The notes beneath the pieces are model-generated. The model made no database searches. It was not told where the DNA came from and worked only from the letters and a program-made list of their open reading frames with translations. This document shows positions 33,041-46,023 of a stretch of 64,000 nucleotides of DNA, in pieces. The stretch is from Bretschneidera sinensis (taxonomy: Eukaryota > Streptophyta > Magnoliopsida > Brassicales > Akaniaceae), in NCBI GenBank assembly GCA_023935145.1, contig CM043698.1, positions 39,271,501 through 39,335,500 of the forward strand, given 5' to 3'. Both the position numbers and the translations under genes were made by a program. Position 1 is the stretch's first letter. Each line of letters opens with the position of its first letter.

Positions 33041-34918
33041 GGTGGAAATCCCGTAGTAAGTAGGAGTAGAGTAAAGGGCATATGGTGCCAGTAGACGACT
33101 TATAGCGGTTTTAAAAACAAATATTTATTATTATTTATTTTTCCAAACAACCCAAATTGAATTGAGCTCGGAAATACACTTATTTTTAAAAAAAAAATTA
33201 AAAATTGCATGAATTGGAATTAAGTTAGCCACTTATTTTAAGCATAATTCCTAAATAACAGGGCTAGACTTAGCCTAAGTGAGGGTGCTATTTTTCCCTC
33301 TCTTTTAACCTAATATATAATCTCTCAATACCCAAAACTTACATTAAGTTGATAATTTTATAATATGTTTTGATGAATACTATGTAAGTTTTCTCTTTTG
33401 TTTTTCAAAGGTAAAATAGTATTATGGATCAAATTGCGTGTACCGTATCAAGTTCACTTTTTTAGAAGAGTCAAAAATAGACAATTCACGTTTGGTTTAG
33501 AGAATTCACAAAGAAAATTCTTGTAGTCTGAACACTTGTGGATATAAAATTGGAACCAACAATTTTGTGATTATTCCATAAAATCTCTGCTAGGGATTGG
33601 TCCGGCCTAATAGGTTTTCTAGTTAGAAAAATACAACTTTAATCTCCACATAAAATCAAAGAGCTGTTTTTTTTTTTGATAAAAAATAGTAGGTTTTTAT
33701 ACATTACCCATATTCTCGTTTGATAATGGGAACAAACATGAAAGTTGTATTTTAAGTAAATTACATTCACATCTCTTAAGTTTAATAATAAATATAACTA
33801 TATCTCATGTTTTTTTATATAAAAAAAAATTACAATTGAATCTAAGACAGTCTTACCATTTTCATTGGGTCAAAGCTTTGTGAATGATTGTTTATTGTGA
33901 ACGTTGTATTTTAATTAAATTACAATAACATCTTTCATGTTTCATGATAAATATAATTATATTCAAAGTTTTTAAAAAATAACAATTAAATCTACAACAT
34001 CCTACTATTTTCACCGGGCCAAAACCTTGTGAATAATTATTTATTTATTGTAATAGTTTATTACTAGTAGAGAAGGCTATGTTTTCAATTGCATAGTGAC
34101 ACGTCTTTTTGAAGAATATTTTTTTAATAGATATACTTCTTTGAGAAAATGAAAAAAAATATTAGATAAAATTTTACCCAGTAAAAATATTAGATAATCA
34201 TTTTATTGAGAAAGAAAATCCATTTAATCTAAACTTTTTTTTAGTGAACAATGCAATGGATTAACATTTAGATGGTTGAGTTGAACCCAAGGCCTCCCAC
34301 CATTTTGGGAGAGACAACCATAAAATAAGATTCGATATATTAAATAATTACTCTTTTAGTCCCATATTGTTTATCTTGTTGTGCTATTTATCCAATTAAA
34401 TTATTTTCGTAAATTTAAATTAATAAATTATCCAAATTTTTTCAAATATATCTTTATAAAGTATATTAGTTTATAAAATTTTTTCATTTTTTGACGACTG
34501 CTTAATTTTGATATGATAACAAAATTCTGAATTATGCACTAATGAGTTTATTAAGATTGGTTAAGGACAATTAAACTTGAAAATTCTTCAAGGAGTAAAA
34601 CTTATTAGATAATGTAATGTAGAGGCAATCTCTAGGTCTTAATTTGACGGGATAATTACAAAAACACTCGTAATATTTGCCCTAAATTAAATGCAAATCT
34701 CTATTTTAAAAATATATATACAAATGCATCCCTAAACCTAACCATAGTTAGCCAACTCGAGTAAAAAAACAGTCATATAACGGTCATTTTGTTAGGATAC
34801 ATACTGTATGGACTGAAATACCCTTATCCTCTTTATAAGCAATACAAGTAACTATCTCTTCTTCATCTCTTTCAAATATGTTCATATCTGGTTTTTATCT
34901 ATTTTCTATGGTATTTCT
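33041..34918. other. Intergenic region upstream of the CCCH/WD40 gene
   Basis: AT-rich, no gene supported. It holds the promoter region of the minus-strand gene, a diverged tandem duplication (33744-34062) and several A or T runs. It ends where the LTR stack begins with tgtaatacccg. Confidence 0.65.
33744..34062. repeat. Diverged tandem duplication, 159 bp unit
   Basis: Two units begin gttgtattttaa at 33744 and 33903 and run in parallel through 'aatataa.tata', 'ttac.attttca', 'gggycaaarc.ttgtgaat' to about 34062. They are clearly diverged from each other. Confidence 0.7.
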
Positions 34919-35041
34919 GTAATACCCGTATTTGTAAAGAAAAGGTAAAGAAATAATTTAATAAATACGATATGGAGCTAAAATAATAAATATGCGAAAT
35001 ATTTAATTTTTATAAAACAATTCTTAAAAAAACGGACGCGT
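34919..35041 (+). mobile_element. B': start of a Tekay-type LTR in + orientation
   Basis: tgtaatacccgtatttgtaa at 34919 is the same LTR start as that of B on the opposite strand (36973 reading left), and the next ~60 bp remain similar. Only 123 bp are present before B begins, so B inserted into this LTR. The upstream sequence is not a polypurine tract, so this is the outer edge of a 5' or solo LTR. Confidence 0.65.
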
Positions 35042-36973
35042 TGTAACGATCCATCCCAGGTTGGCCACCCTCGAGACGGTGTCATCACATTTAGAGAATC
35101 CCAGCACGACACATATATGCAACAAATACTAATATAATTTTTTTTTAATCCTCAACCCTCAACAGGGGAGATACATAAATCTGATATTAATTTACACATA
35201 ATATACAACGTAAGATGCATAAATAATTACAAGTAAAATATTTATTTCATTTTCTCACTAGTCTGAGGATATTGACATGTACGTGGCTGACAGAGAATGA
35301 ATCCGTCTGACCCTTAACCCACCAGACTACTTGTCCTGTCTGTTACCTGAAATCATTGTACAATGAAGGATGAGCTTCACAAGCTCAGTGAACCAAATTT
35401 ACTAAAAGTATTCCAATTTCATAAATAGTCCTTTAATATTTAATCATTTATTTCTCCTATAACTGGATAATACCATAATGTCTAACATTTAAATAATCAC
35501 CATATTATTATATTTTTATGTTTTTTTTTTCAATTTTTTGCACTGTAACTGTCTCTCCCTGGGAGACTCATCCATCTATAAATAATTTCACAATAATATA
35601 CCATACATCAGCATTTCAATAATGCAAGCAATAATTAGAACAGATGCAATGCATGAATGCTTATGATGAGAACTTCTTCCCACCTGTCGACAGGTTATTA
35701 TTATCTTAGACCAGCCCATTCCCGGTTCTTTACAACTTATCCCGGCTATCACGGAATTTATTTCCAGCATATACCGGCTGTCACGGTTGTTCTATTAGAC
35801 CGGCCCCTTTTCGGTTCTTTCGGTTATATTATTAAATGTATATACACATGAACAATGATATGAAATATGCATATGAACAGTAATATAAACACCACATGAA
35901 TTCAAAATATTTAAATTAACTATCCGGTCTTTCCTCAAGTTTCTAGTCAAAATCTTTTATCACCATCATTATTAAATCAACTCGTTATTCTAAAAATATT
36001 TCTTTTCACATACTAATTTTCTACGTGTCTACTATTCATATCATACATATCAATTTAATTTTTATCTACCACCAAGCATAAGCTAATAATTTATTTTAAT
36101 ATTATTACTAAATATTTGCTTTTTATTTAGATTACTTAAAGTAAATCCAACTTACCATGTAACACTTAAAGCAACCCATGGATCACTTCCTTGCCCTTTT
36201 CGTTCCTCTCCAGACTTTCCTCTGATCACTGTTCGTCAACACATAACATAATATTTGTATTAAATTTCTAATTATATCTTAAATTCTTCATAAACCACGC
36301 CCTTTGAAAATTCCCACTTTGACTTTCGAGAAATTTCATAAATGCTAAAATTTCAAAAATAAATATTATATTATTACCTTTTATTTTTCTGATAGTTTCT
36401 CGTAAAAATTTCCACCGTAACCCCTTTCAAAATTTTGCTATTTCAACATTTCTTTCAGTCCCCAAGTATTTAAAGAAGACGTGTAATGGAAAGAAACTAA
36501 ACGAGTTTGGTAAGTATGAAATTGTGTTTATAGAAGCGTGTATATATAAACCTGCTGCCTAAAAAATCTATGTAGCTCACATTTGTTTTGAAACTCACAA
36601 GCTGCCACCTAATTGCAAGGTGGAAAGCATGCAAGTCTTCAATTTTGCACTTAGCAAAAATACACTTCACTTGGCAGCTAACTTCCCCTAAGGCCTACAC
36701 GTTTTGCTACTTTTAAAATATTCATTTGACTTGGCAATCTCTCATCAAGTTGGCAGCAGGTGGCTACCACGTTTTACTTTTCACTTTTTTTTTTTTTTTT
36801 TTACTTTTGTCTTCTCCAAACTCTTTCAGCCTTCTAGGACATTCACATCTCAGATTTTTTTTAATTGCTTTATTCAAATACTAATAAACCTTTCACATTG
36901 ACTTTATTTTAAATTCTATGTCATATTTATTAAATTACTTCATTACCCTTATTTTACAAATACGGGTATTACA
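35042..36973 (-). repeat. B 3' LTR
   Basis: 1932 bp; minus-strand start TGTAATACCCG (36973), end GATCGTTACA (35042). Its left 1 kb matches 61608-62657. The sequence ttacaaaaatttcgtcctcg just outside (36983-37002) is the minus-strand polypurine/pre-LTR region common to these elements. Confidence 0.85.
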
Positions 36974-37063
36974 ATTCTACCCACCTTACAAAAATTTCGT
37001 CCTCGAAATTTTCTTACCTAAAATCAAGAAAAGAGTTGGGGGAAATCCTTCCTCATTTTTGCT

Positions 37064-37420
37064 TCATTCTTTGACGTCTTTATTTCGCCATAATACTTGA
37101 ATCAAAGAAATGACTTTATTGCGCAATACATGTTCCTTTCTGTTCAGGATTATGACTGGTGCTAGCATAAAAGTTAAATCTTCGTGAATTTCTATTGCCT
37201 GATTAGAGATACTATGGGATTCATCGTGTAAGTACTTTCTCAGTAGTGACACATGAAACACATTATGTAATTGCTTTAATTCCGGAGGTAGATTCAAGCG
37301 ATACGCTACTGGTCCGATTTTCTCGATCACCTCATACGGCCCCACAAATCTCAAGCTCAGCTTTCCCTTCTTCTTAAATCTCAACACTCCCTTCCACGGA
37401 GATAACTTTAACAATACCCA
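37064..37420 (-). pseudogene. B integrase C-terminal / chromodomain-like end
   Basis: Open stretch reading [40 protein letters not shown] and [12 protein letters not shown], then [20 protein letters not shown] and IQVLWRN. This is the usual end of Tekay-type Pol, including the chromodomain-like segment thought to guide integration. The expected end motif after LWRN is lost. Confidence 0.8.
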
Positions 37421-37549
37421 GTCACCAACTTGGAACTTGAGAGATCGTCTTCTTTTATCAGAATATCCTTTCTGTCTGTTCTGAGCTGCTATGAGGTTCT
37501 ACCTAACCAGTTTGATCCTCTCAGTAGTCAAGTATATTATTTTTGGGCC

Positions 37550-37601
37550 AAGTTGGAAAAAGAAATATATATATATATATATATATTTCTTTTTCCAACT
37601 T
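37550..37601. repeat. Perfect 52 bp palindrome with (AT)n centre
   Basis: Arms aagttggaaaaagaaatat and atatttctttttccaactt enclose alternating AT; base pairing is perfect from 37550 to 37601. It sits inside the decayed integrase of B. Confidence 0.95.
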
Positions 37602-37799
37602 CTTCCCAGCATACCGGAGTTCTACACCTTCTACCATATAACGCTTCAAAAGGGTGCCATCCCAATACTAGTTTGATACTGATTGTTGTATGCAAACTCG
37701 ATCAACTACAAATAAGCATCCCGGCTCACCGAGAAGCTCAATACGCTTGCTCTCAGCATATCTTATAGTATTATGATGATTCTCTCTATCTGTCCATCA

Positions 37800-38200
37800 G
37801 TTTGTGGATGAAAAGTTGTACTAAACTATAACTGTGTACCCATAGCTTCTTGGAAACCCCTTCAAAATCTAGAGGTAAATCTAGAATCTCTATCTGATAC
37901 AATACTCAAGGGTACTCTATGTAATTTTACTATCTCTGCCACATACAACTCAGCCAACTTTTCTAGACTCCAAGTAGTGTTAATAGGAAGACAATGTGAA
38001 CACTTAGAAAATCTATCCACTATAACCCACACAGTATCATGTTCCCTCTGGGTGTGGGAAAAACCGGAGACAAAATCCATACCCACATTTTTCCATGGCC
38101 ACTCAGGTATTGGAAGAGGTTGTAATAAACCTGCTGGATGTCTATTCTCATACTTTACATGTTGACAAGTTAGTAGTGTATTCTGCTACATCATTCTTCA
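37800..38200 (-). pseudogene. B integrase core remnant
   Basis: Reads [20 protein letters not shown] and [15 protein letters not shown], then [17 protein letters not shown], the two aspartate motifs of the DDE core. Stops and shifts flank it. The AT palindrome lies downstream in the same domain. Confidence 0.8.
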
Positions 38201-38485
38201 TCCCTGACCACCAATAATTATGTTTCAACCCCTTATGCATCTTATTATTACCTTGGTGCATGGAATATACAGAATCATGAGCCTCCTTTAATATTTCTTT
38301 TCTCATCTCCACGTCATTGGGAACATATGCTCCAATACTACCATACCATCTTTTTTAATTCTAAACTCGGTCGGCTTCCCACTCAATACTTCATGCCTGA
38401 TTTTCTCTATCCTCTCATCTTTACCCTACAGCTGTAATAAACGATCAATAATAGGAGATTGTATCACCATATTCGCCATTAATAC

Positions 38486-38990
38486 TCATCTATTATTGAC
38501 ACTCAATTGCATCCCCATTCTTCTTAATTCTATCATCAAGCTAGTTTTATGACTCCCAATAGCAGCTAATCTCCCTGTAGCCTTTCTACTCAATGCGTCG
38601 GCTACTACATTATCCTTTCCTGGATGATAATGAATTGTACAGTCATAATCACAAATCAATTCCATCCACCTCCTCTGCCTCAAATTCAACTCGTTCTGGG
38701 TTGGTAAATGCATCAAGCTTTTATGACCCATAAAATTTCACACTTTGCTTCATATAGATGATGTCTCCAAATCTTCAAAGCAAAAACTATGGCAGCCAAT
38801 TCCAAATCATGGGTCGGGTAATTCCTCTCATGGTTCTTCAGTTGCCTAGACGCATAAGCTATAACTCTTCCTTGTTGCATCAATACACATCCCAACCCTT
38901 GATGTGATGCATCACTATAAACCACAAATCCTTCATCACTAGAAGGAAACATCAATACAGGGGCAGTAGTCAGTTTTTTTTTCAACAGCT
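38486..38990 (-). pseudogene. B RNase H remnant
   Basis: Two overlapping open pieces: [22 protein letters not shown] with catalytic [21 protein letters not shown] with [13 protein letters not shown] (catalytic E), then after a shift [20 protein letters not shown] and ADALSRK. This is the gypsy RNase H pattern. Confidence 0.82.
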
Positions 38991-39059
38991 GAAAATTCCT
39001 CTCACATTCTCAGACCACCTAAACTTCACATCTTTCCTGGTTAACCTAGTCAAATGTCC

Positions 39060-39690
39060 AGCAATCATATAATTTTTTGGATAAATCTCCTATAATAACC
39101 AACTAACCCCAAAAAGCTTCTAATTTCAGTTACACTCGTGGGTCTTTCCCAATTCAACACTGCTTTTACTTTTGTGGGTCAACTACTATTCCCTCTCTTG
39201 ACACAACATGCCTCAAGAAAGATAGTTCGTTCAACCAGAACTCACACTTCGAGAACTTCACATACAATTTCTTTCTCCTCAAAATCTCCAACACTATCCT
39301 CAAATGTTGTATATGCTCCTCTTCATTTATAGAATATATCAAAATATCATCAATAAATACAATCACAAATCTGTCTAAGAATGGTTTAAACACCCGATTC
39401 GTATGGTCCATAAATGTCGCAGGAGCATTAGTCAACCCAAAAGGCATCACTAAGAACTCATGATGGCCATAACGTGTCCTAAAAGTAGTTTTAGGCACGT
39501 CCCCCTCTTTTATTCTCAATTGATGATAACCCAATCTCAGGTCTATCTTAGAGAACACTCTAACTTCCTATAACTGCTCGAATAAGTCATTTATCCTGGG
39601 CAAATGATATCTATTCTTGATGGTGATTTTATTCAACTGTCTATAATCAATACATAACCTCAATATCCCATCATTTTTCTTGAAAAATAA
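39060..39690 (-). pseudogene. B reverse transcriptase remnant
   Basis: [20 protein letters not shown] and [20 protein letters not shown] with the catalytic [10 protein letters not shown] at about 39362-39331, then [20 protein letters not shown]. Upstream fragments of the first RT motif are in another frame. A stop at about 39560 separates them. Confidence 0.85.
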
Positions 39691-39702
39691 CACAAGGGCT
39701 CT

Positions 39703-40628
39703 CTAAGGTGACATACTAGGTCGGATAAACTGTTTATCTAGCAACTCCTTAAGCTGAACTTTCAATTCTCTCAATTCAACTGGTGTCATCCTATAAGGTG
39801 TTATAGATATGGGTACTGATCTTGGAATCACCTCAATAGAAAACTCAATCTCCCTATTAGGAGGCAACCCAATCAACTCTTCAGGAAAAACATCAGAAAA
39901 ATCCTTTACTACCAAGATATTTTCTAACTTCCTACTGTCCTTGCTAGAATCCACTACATGTGCCAAATACCCGTCACAACTCTTCCTCAACCATTTACTA
40001 GTAGTTAAAGCAGAAATAAGATAATTTGCAAGTATCCTACGTTCTCCTAGAAAATTAAACTCCTCCTGTTCGGGTATCTTGAACACCACATTTTTCCTAA
40101 AACAATCTACCCAAGCATGATATGCAAATAACCAATTCATCCCTAGAATTAAATCAAAATCTGTTATATTTAAAGGCAATAAATCAACTTCAAGTTCTCT
40201 ATCAGCAATATTAATCACACAACCTCGATAGATTGTCCTAATAATAACCTTATCTCCAGTAAGAATCTCAACAATAATTGCATGCATCAAAGGACTAGCA
40301 CTAGCATCAATAGATTTCATATAACTACTAGATGCAAAAGAATGGGTTGCACCAGGATCAATCAATAATCTAGTAGGCCTACCAAGGATGGAGATCATAC
40401 CCATAACAACATCAGGAGTATCATATTGAGTCAATGCCTACACTCTGCCATCTCTGAACTGCATTTGACTACCACGTCCTCGCTCTACTACTGATCCTCA
40501 ACCTCTACCCCGCACACCCCCCGATCCACCACCTCACTCCATCGATCTCCTCCAAACACTCCCCACACCTACGTCAACAAATTTTCCTGCTGGATAATCT
40601 ACAACCACATGTCCTCCCCTACCATATA
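39703..40628 (-). pseudogene. B protease and gag end
   Basis: Open from 40434: ILGRPTRLLIDPGATHSFAS (protease active site, D-P-G in place of D-S-G), VDLLPLNITDFDLILGMNWL, and on to the RT start EFSIEVIPRSVPISITPYRM. Upstream to 40628 the frame has stops and a weak zinc-knuckle-like GHVVVDYPAGK. At 40628 it is cut by element C. Confidence 0.8.
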
Positions 40629-42126
40629 TGTTGGACGAAAATATACCTAAATTAATAAGTAGATAATCGTACTAGTTTTACTTACAAGTGCACAAGGTCA
40701 ACAGTGTAGTATAGTGTGCGAAAGCAAGATCATCTCCACAGGGAATGGTAAAGTTCGTTTTTAGAATTAGTTTCTTTAAAGTAAAAAGAAATAAATAACT
40801 GTGAATGTAATTTGATAATAATAAAGACATAGGGCTTTGATATCCACCACTAGTCATACTTCCCCAATTGTATAATGTATCAGTGCACTAGCCTTATCAT
40901 GTATACCTACTGGTCGCCAATCTAAGGGCATGGTATATACTCTTTAAGCTATTGATTTCCCTAAGCAACGAGTTAGGCATGGTATCTACTCTAACTCTTT
41001 TCTTCCTCAAGGGATTCAGCATGGTATTTGTTTGAGTTGTTCCTTAAGAAAGCATAAGTACTATGGAAATCGACAACCACATGAGACCTAGGGCATAGTA
41101 TCTACTCCCGGTTTCTCATGTTGATTAATCCGGGTATCCAGATAAGATATCGCTTGTTACTAATGTTAGACCCAGGACTCGGTCATCCAAATTGATCTAA
41201 CTAACCAATCCATACCACATGCATACGTTGACCATACACATACATATGAGGAATTTAAATAAGCACAAGCATTAATCAAGTTAAGCAACATAATAAAGGC
41301 TATTGGCAAAGATTTATCAATGAATAAATAAATGAGAAAGCATAACTAGGGCTTCAATCGAGCCCTATAAGAAAGTTAGTTACACATGCTGTCTAAAAAC
41401 ATCATATATAAACTAAACATAAAGAGAAGAATAAACCCGGGATAAGAGGCGTCAATTCTCCTCCAAAGCTTACAACTCTAAGTGGAAGATAAGAGAAGTG
41501 TTCTCTAAGTTGTCATCTGTTGTGTGTGCTTTACAGGTGTATTTATAGGGCTTGAGAAGTCCTAGGAGGCTCATGAGTTCCTAAACTTTCCTAAATTACA
41601 AAACTTTCTTTATTTCCAAAATAAGGTTCTGCCGTTTACTGTTCACGCCCGTACAAATGCGTTCTATCACATGCGTATTGCGCTCCATCGTAGTGCTGCG
41701 CTCGATTCTTCATGCGTGCGCACGATCGTAATGTGCACTCGATCGCAGTTTGTCCAGGGACTGTTCCAAGAATTCCAAGCTTCTTCCTTTAAGTGCCAAA
41801 ACTGCTTCTTTTCTTCCAAGACATGTGCGCTCGATCGCATGCGTCTTGCACTCAATCGCATTGCTGCGCTCGATCCTTCATGTGTGCGAACAATCGCATG
41901 TGTGATCGATCGCATGCAGTAGTGCGATCGATCGCACTTTGATCAGAAGCTGCTCCAGGATTTCCAGGCTTCTTCCCTTAAGTGCCAAAACTGCTTCCTT
42001 TTTCTCCAAGACCTATAAAAACATGTGAAACACACAAAATGAAGTAAAACAGACTAAAACATATAGACAAAGAGCTTAACACATGTAAATTAAGGGGCTT
42101 AAATATGAATATTTAAGCACTTATCA
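40629..42126 (-). repeat. C 3' LTR
   Basis: 1498 bp; plus-strand start TGTTGGACG, end TTATCA (minus strand TGATAAGTG...CAACA). Minus-strand TATA CTATAAATA near 41545. Contains GATCGATC/CTCGATCGCA clusters at 41660-41940. It shares no general similarity with the A LTRs apart from these clusters and the LTR tips. Confidence 0.9.
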
Positions 42127-43429
42127 CGCCCCCAAACTTACATATTGCTAGTCCCTTAGCAATACAAAGCTAAAAACTAAATGAAGAACAAAATTAAAGA
42201 TAAATTCATTTCTATGATACTCAAAGATTTGGGTTGCACAAAAAACTATGATAACGGTTCATGAGTAAGCCTAAAATAAAAACAAATTTTGGATTGCAAA
42301 AGGACTTTCAAAAGTTTTAAGTTACTTACCTAAGGTTGGCTTAAGGCATCGCAAGTTTGATTTGTGTGTAATGAATTAACACATATAAGATGGGGGCTTC
42401 CATATAATTTTAGTGTATAGGGTTTCGATGCCCAAACCTTTATCGAATTCCTTATCAAAGAGAACAAAAATGGCATAATACTTGTTTCTTCTTTCTTTTT
42501 CTTTCATCATGCGATCTTTGCCATGTTGAGTTTCATCGAGCTTTCTATTTGACCCTTGTAACGAGTGTTTAGCCAATGACTCCCAAACCAGATGGTTTTA
42601 GGGCATTAGGTGTAAAAACACCCCCAAGGACTTATTAACTCGAATAAAAAAGGCTACAAAACTAACAGGTTTTTTATACTTCTTAATGAAATTCCCACCT
42701 TTTGATGTGAACACTCAATGCTTACTGAGGCAAGAGGCCCAGTTACTCAGTGGAAAGTTTTTTTTACTGATCATTAGAAGCTTTTTTATCACTTTTTGCA
42801 TGATGACATTTTTCTTTATTTTTTTTCTTCTTTATTTTTTTCTTATGCCAAAGTGTTCTTTTCAACAAGTTATCCGATTAAAGTTAGATTATGGAAACAT
42901 ATACAAGAAAATTATATGGCATACCCCACACAAATGCGTGTTTAAATGCACTCGTACAAATTTGGATCAAACTCGTGAATTCTTAGGTGCCTTGAGGTAA
43001 GTAACTAAACTTTGTAAAATTTCCATTGCAATACTATGTGTTCTAGCTTTTAAGCTTAGTAATGAAGTGTTATCAAAATTTTAAATTAACCAAAATTTTT
43101 GTTTACCAAAAGAACATGCATTTATCTTCCTAAAAAAAACTGGGACTTAGTGTGTGCATGTGTTTCAAGTGCGTGTGTGATAGTATCTAGTATCTCCCAC
43201 TATCCCCAAACTTAAAATACACATTGTCTCCAATGTGTGTGGCATGGAAAGATCTGACCTGGGAGATGGAGAACTAGGTTGCTTGCTTTGCTTGTAACAT
43301 GCCCCCAAACTTGAACTAGATGCATGCACTAAGTACCGGACAAAGAAAAATAAACATTGTTCCGAAAAACAAGAAATATAAATAATAGATATGTAAATAT
43401 AAATATAAGAAAAATACTAAAATGAAAAG
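42127..43429 (-). other. C 3' noncoding block, left of A2
   Basis: No gene. Begins with a polypurine tract (minus GTAAGTTTGGGGGCG). Carries the blocks also found in A1 and A2: gactcccaaaccagatggtt (42562-42617 region) and the gaggcaagagg...gttactcag block (42695-42750). A2 is inserted at 43430, with aaaag (43425-43429) as target duplication. Confidence 0.75.
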
Positions 43430-44698
43430 TGTTGTGAGTTTTAAATTACTCGCAAGCGCACGAGTCGTTTACAGTATAGCGTTGTGCAAGTGCGAGGTCG
43501 AATCCACAGGGAATTGTGTTGTGAAAATATAATTTTTAATCTAAACTAACTTTATCTTAACCTAGTTCCAAATTTCAGAATGATATTGCAAAATAAATTA
43601 AAACTAAACTAAGTTGATTTTAAAACTAATAATAAAAAGCACTAAGGTTTCCGAATCCACCCCACCGAAGTTAAGCATATATGTTCTAAAAATATAACCT
43701 ATCAAAACATTCCATGAATCCAACTATAAGACAAAAAACAAAGAATATCCCAATTAAACCAAAAGCGTCCAATGTATCCGCTCTTAACAAATCACAAAGG
43801 AAATCCAATTTAATCGAAAAGCATTCAATGTATCCATCAGATGAAACACAAGGAATATCCAACAGATAATTTAAACTCAATCAATTATAAGATTAACTCA
43901 AATAATTGACAGAACATTTATACTAAAAATTGTCAGATTTGTACAAGCAAATCTGAACTACTACGCCAAACAACGGCGGGGCTTCATTTTCAACCTTAGC
44001 TGAAGAGTCTAGCCACTCGTAACTATGAAACTACAATTCATAATAAAAGTGCTAAACATTTAAACTAAAACAACTGAATATAAAGAAATAAATAAACAAC
44101 TTTACATGGGAGAAATTCCACTCGCTGACGGGCGACGCTTCCCCTCGTGGTAGCAATGCCTTCGAGATCCACCAAAATGCTGGCGGAAGTCCACCGGTAA
44201 ACACCAAAGTGGCTCAGGAATTGTACACTGAATGATGAAGCCAGATGGTGTTTATATAGGGGAAGACCCAAAGCAACATGGGTTGCAGATTCGATGTGGG
44301 ATATTGCCCGTGTGTGCTCGATCGCAGTGTGGTGTGATCGATCGCAGGTACGATCGATCGCATGTCTTGTGCGCACGATCTCATGTGCGCTCGATCGCAT
44401 GTCTGCTACGATCGATCGCAGATGCACTGAACTTCAAATATTTCGATGTGGGATGTTGACCATGCGCTCGTTCGTAGGCAGGTGCGCTCGAGCGCAGGTG
44501 CGCTCGATCGCATATCTCGTGCGAACGATCGCAATATCTCCAGAAGCTTCACATCTCCTGAAATGCTTCATTTTCTCCACAAACCTATAAAAATACACAA
44601 AACACAAGAAAGATGTAAAATAAAGTGAAATACTACTAACTAAGAGCATAACAAATATAAGTTAAGGGTCTAAAATATGCAATATTTAAGACTCATCA
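43430..44698 (-). repeat. A2 3' LTR
   Basis: 1269 bp partner of 51718-52986, same length, scattered single-base differences that are mostly transitions. Contains GATCGATC clusters at 44312-44530. Confidence 0.95.
44252..44302 (-). promoter_or_regulatory. USE-like box and TATA box, A2 left LTR
   Basis: Minus strand ATCCCACATCG (44302-44292), 33 bp, TATATAA (44258-44252). A second ATCCCACATCG lies upstream at 44454-44444, with GATCGATC repeats between the two. Confidence 0.65.
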
Positions 44699-46023
44699 AA
44701 TACCCCCAAACTTATATTTTGCTAGTCCCTTAACAAAACAAAATAAAAGACTCGATGAAAAACAAAGAACATAAAGATAAAGTCATCACTCATGGTATCC
44801 AAAAATTTAAGGAGCACACATCATTATGATATTCATTCATAAGCAAGCTTAAAAAGGTAAATCCATCTTCGCAATGAATAGAAATGTTAAAATCTAATTA
44901 CTTACAAAAGGCAGGATAAGGCATCACAAGCTTGAATCAGTGTAAGGTGAATTAGCATATAAAAATGAAGCTTCCAAGTAACTCTAATGTGTAAGGTCTC
45001 CATGTCTCAAGATTCACCGAATTTCCCATCAAAAATGAACGAAAAGGCATAGTTTTTATTTTTATTTTTATTTTTTTTCTTTTTATTTTTTTTAACAATA
45101 ATAAGGCATAACTATGTCTAGTTCCCTTAAGCTTTCTAATTGACCCATGTAGCGAGTGTTGAGTCAATGACTCCCAAACCAGGTGGTTTTAGGGCATTAG
45201 GTGTAAAGACACCCCTAAGGACTTACTAACTCGAGTAAAAAAGGCTACGAAATTAAACCGACCTTAATATTACCAAGCAAAATTCCACCTTTTGACGTGA
45301 ACACTCACTGCTTACTGAGGCAAGAGGTCCAGTTACTCAGCGAAAAGTTTATTGATAATTTTAATTAATTAATTAATTAATTTTTTTTTAATATTTTCCT
45401 ATGCCCAAGAGTTCATCCAACAAGTCATCCAGTTTCAGTTAAGATAAGGAAAAATACACATTAAAATCACATGTCATACCTCACATAATTTGTGCTAATG
45501 TGTTCGTGTTAGATTAGATCAAACATGTGAATTCTCAAAATGCCTAAAGTAAGTAACTAAATTTTAAAAATTTATCACCAGATCATGTGTTCAAAATGTT
45601 AAGCTCACCAATGACATCACATCACAGAAAATGTTTAGATCAACTAAAATTTCACGATAACATGAGCATGCATTTATCTCTACGACGAAAAGACAACAAA
45701 TTAGGACAAAGTGTGTGATGTGTCTCCCATACCCCCAAACTTAAATTACACATTGACACCAATGTGTGACTAATATGGAAAGAGCTGATATGAGATATGG
45801 AGAACTATTTGGACTGGTATGGCTCATAGCATACCCCCAAACTTGAACTGAAGTACGCTTTGTCCCTGAAAAATAAAAACTGGAAAACAAAAAATACTGG
45901 AAACAAACATTAATCATAAAAATAAGAAATAATAAATAAACAAAAGAAAAGATAAGCTGTGGGGTGCCTCCCATGAGCGCTAAGTTTAACGTCTTCAGCC
46001 AGACTCTCTCTAGAATACTACAC
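44699..46023 (-). other. A2 3' noncoding block
   Basis: About 1.3 kb between the pol stop and the LTR, with no env-like frame. Polypurine tract next to the LTR (minus AAGTTTGGGGGTATT). Shared blocks with A1 and C at 45152-45208, 45287-45342 and 45960-46004. An (AATT)n run lies at 45357-45382. Confidence 0.75.

Noticed and set aside
44065..44590. Open frames on both strands rich in Arg/Ser/His/Asp (for example ...DRSHHTAIERTRA...), repeated at 52353-52878 and 62982-63289
   Set aside because: They lie in the LTRs and arise from the GATCGATC repeats; the same stretch is open in several frames on both strands and has no independent coding signature.
44699..46023. Env-like gene between pol and 3' LTR of A2, as in some Athila elements
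   Set aside because: No open frame of useful length on the element's coding strand; the region is explained by conserved noncoding blocks.
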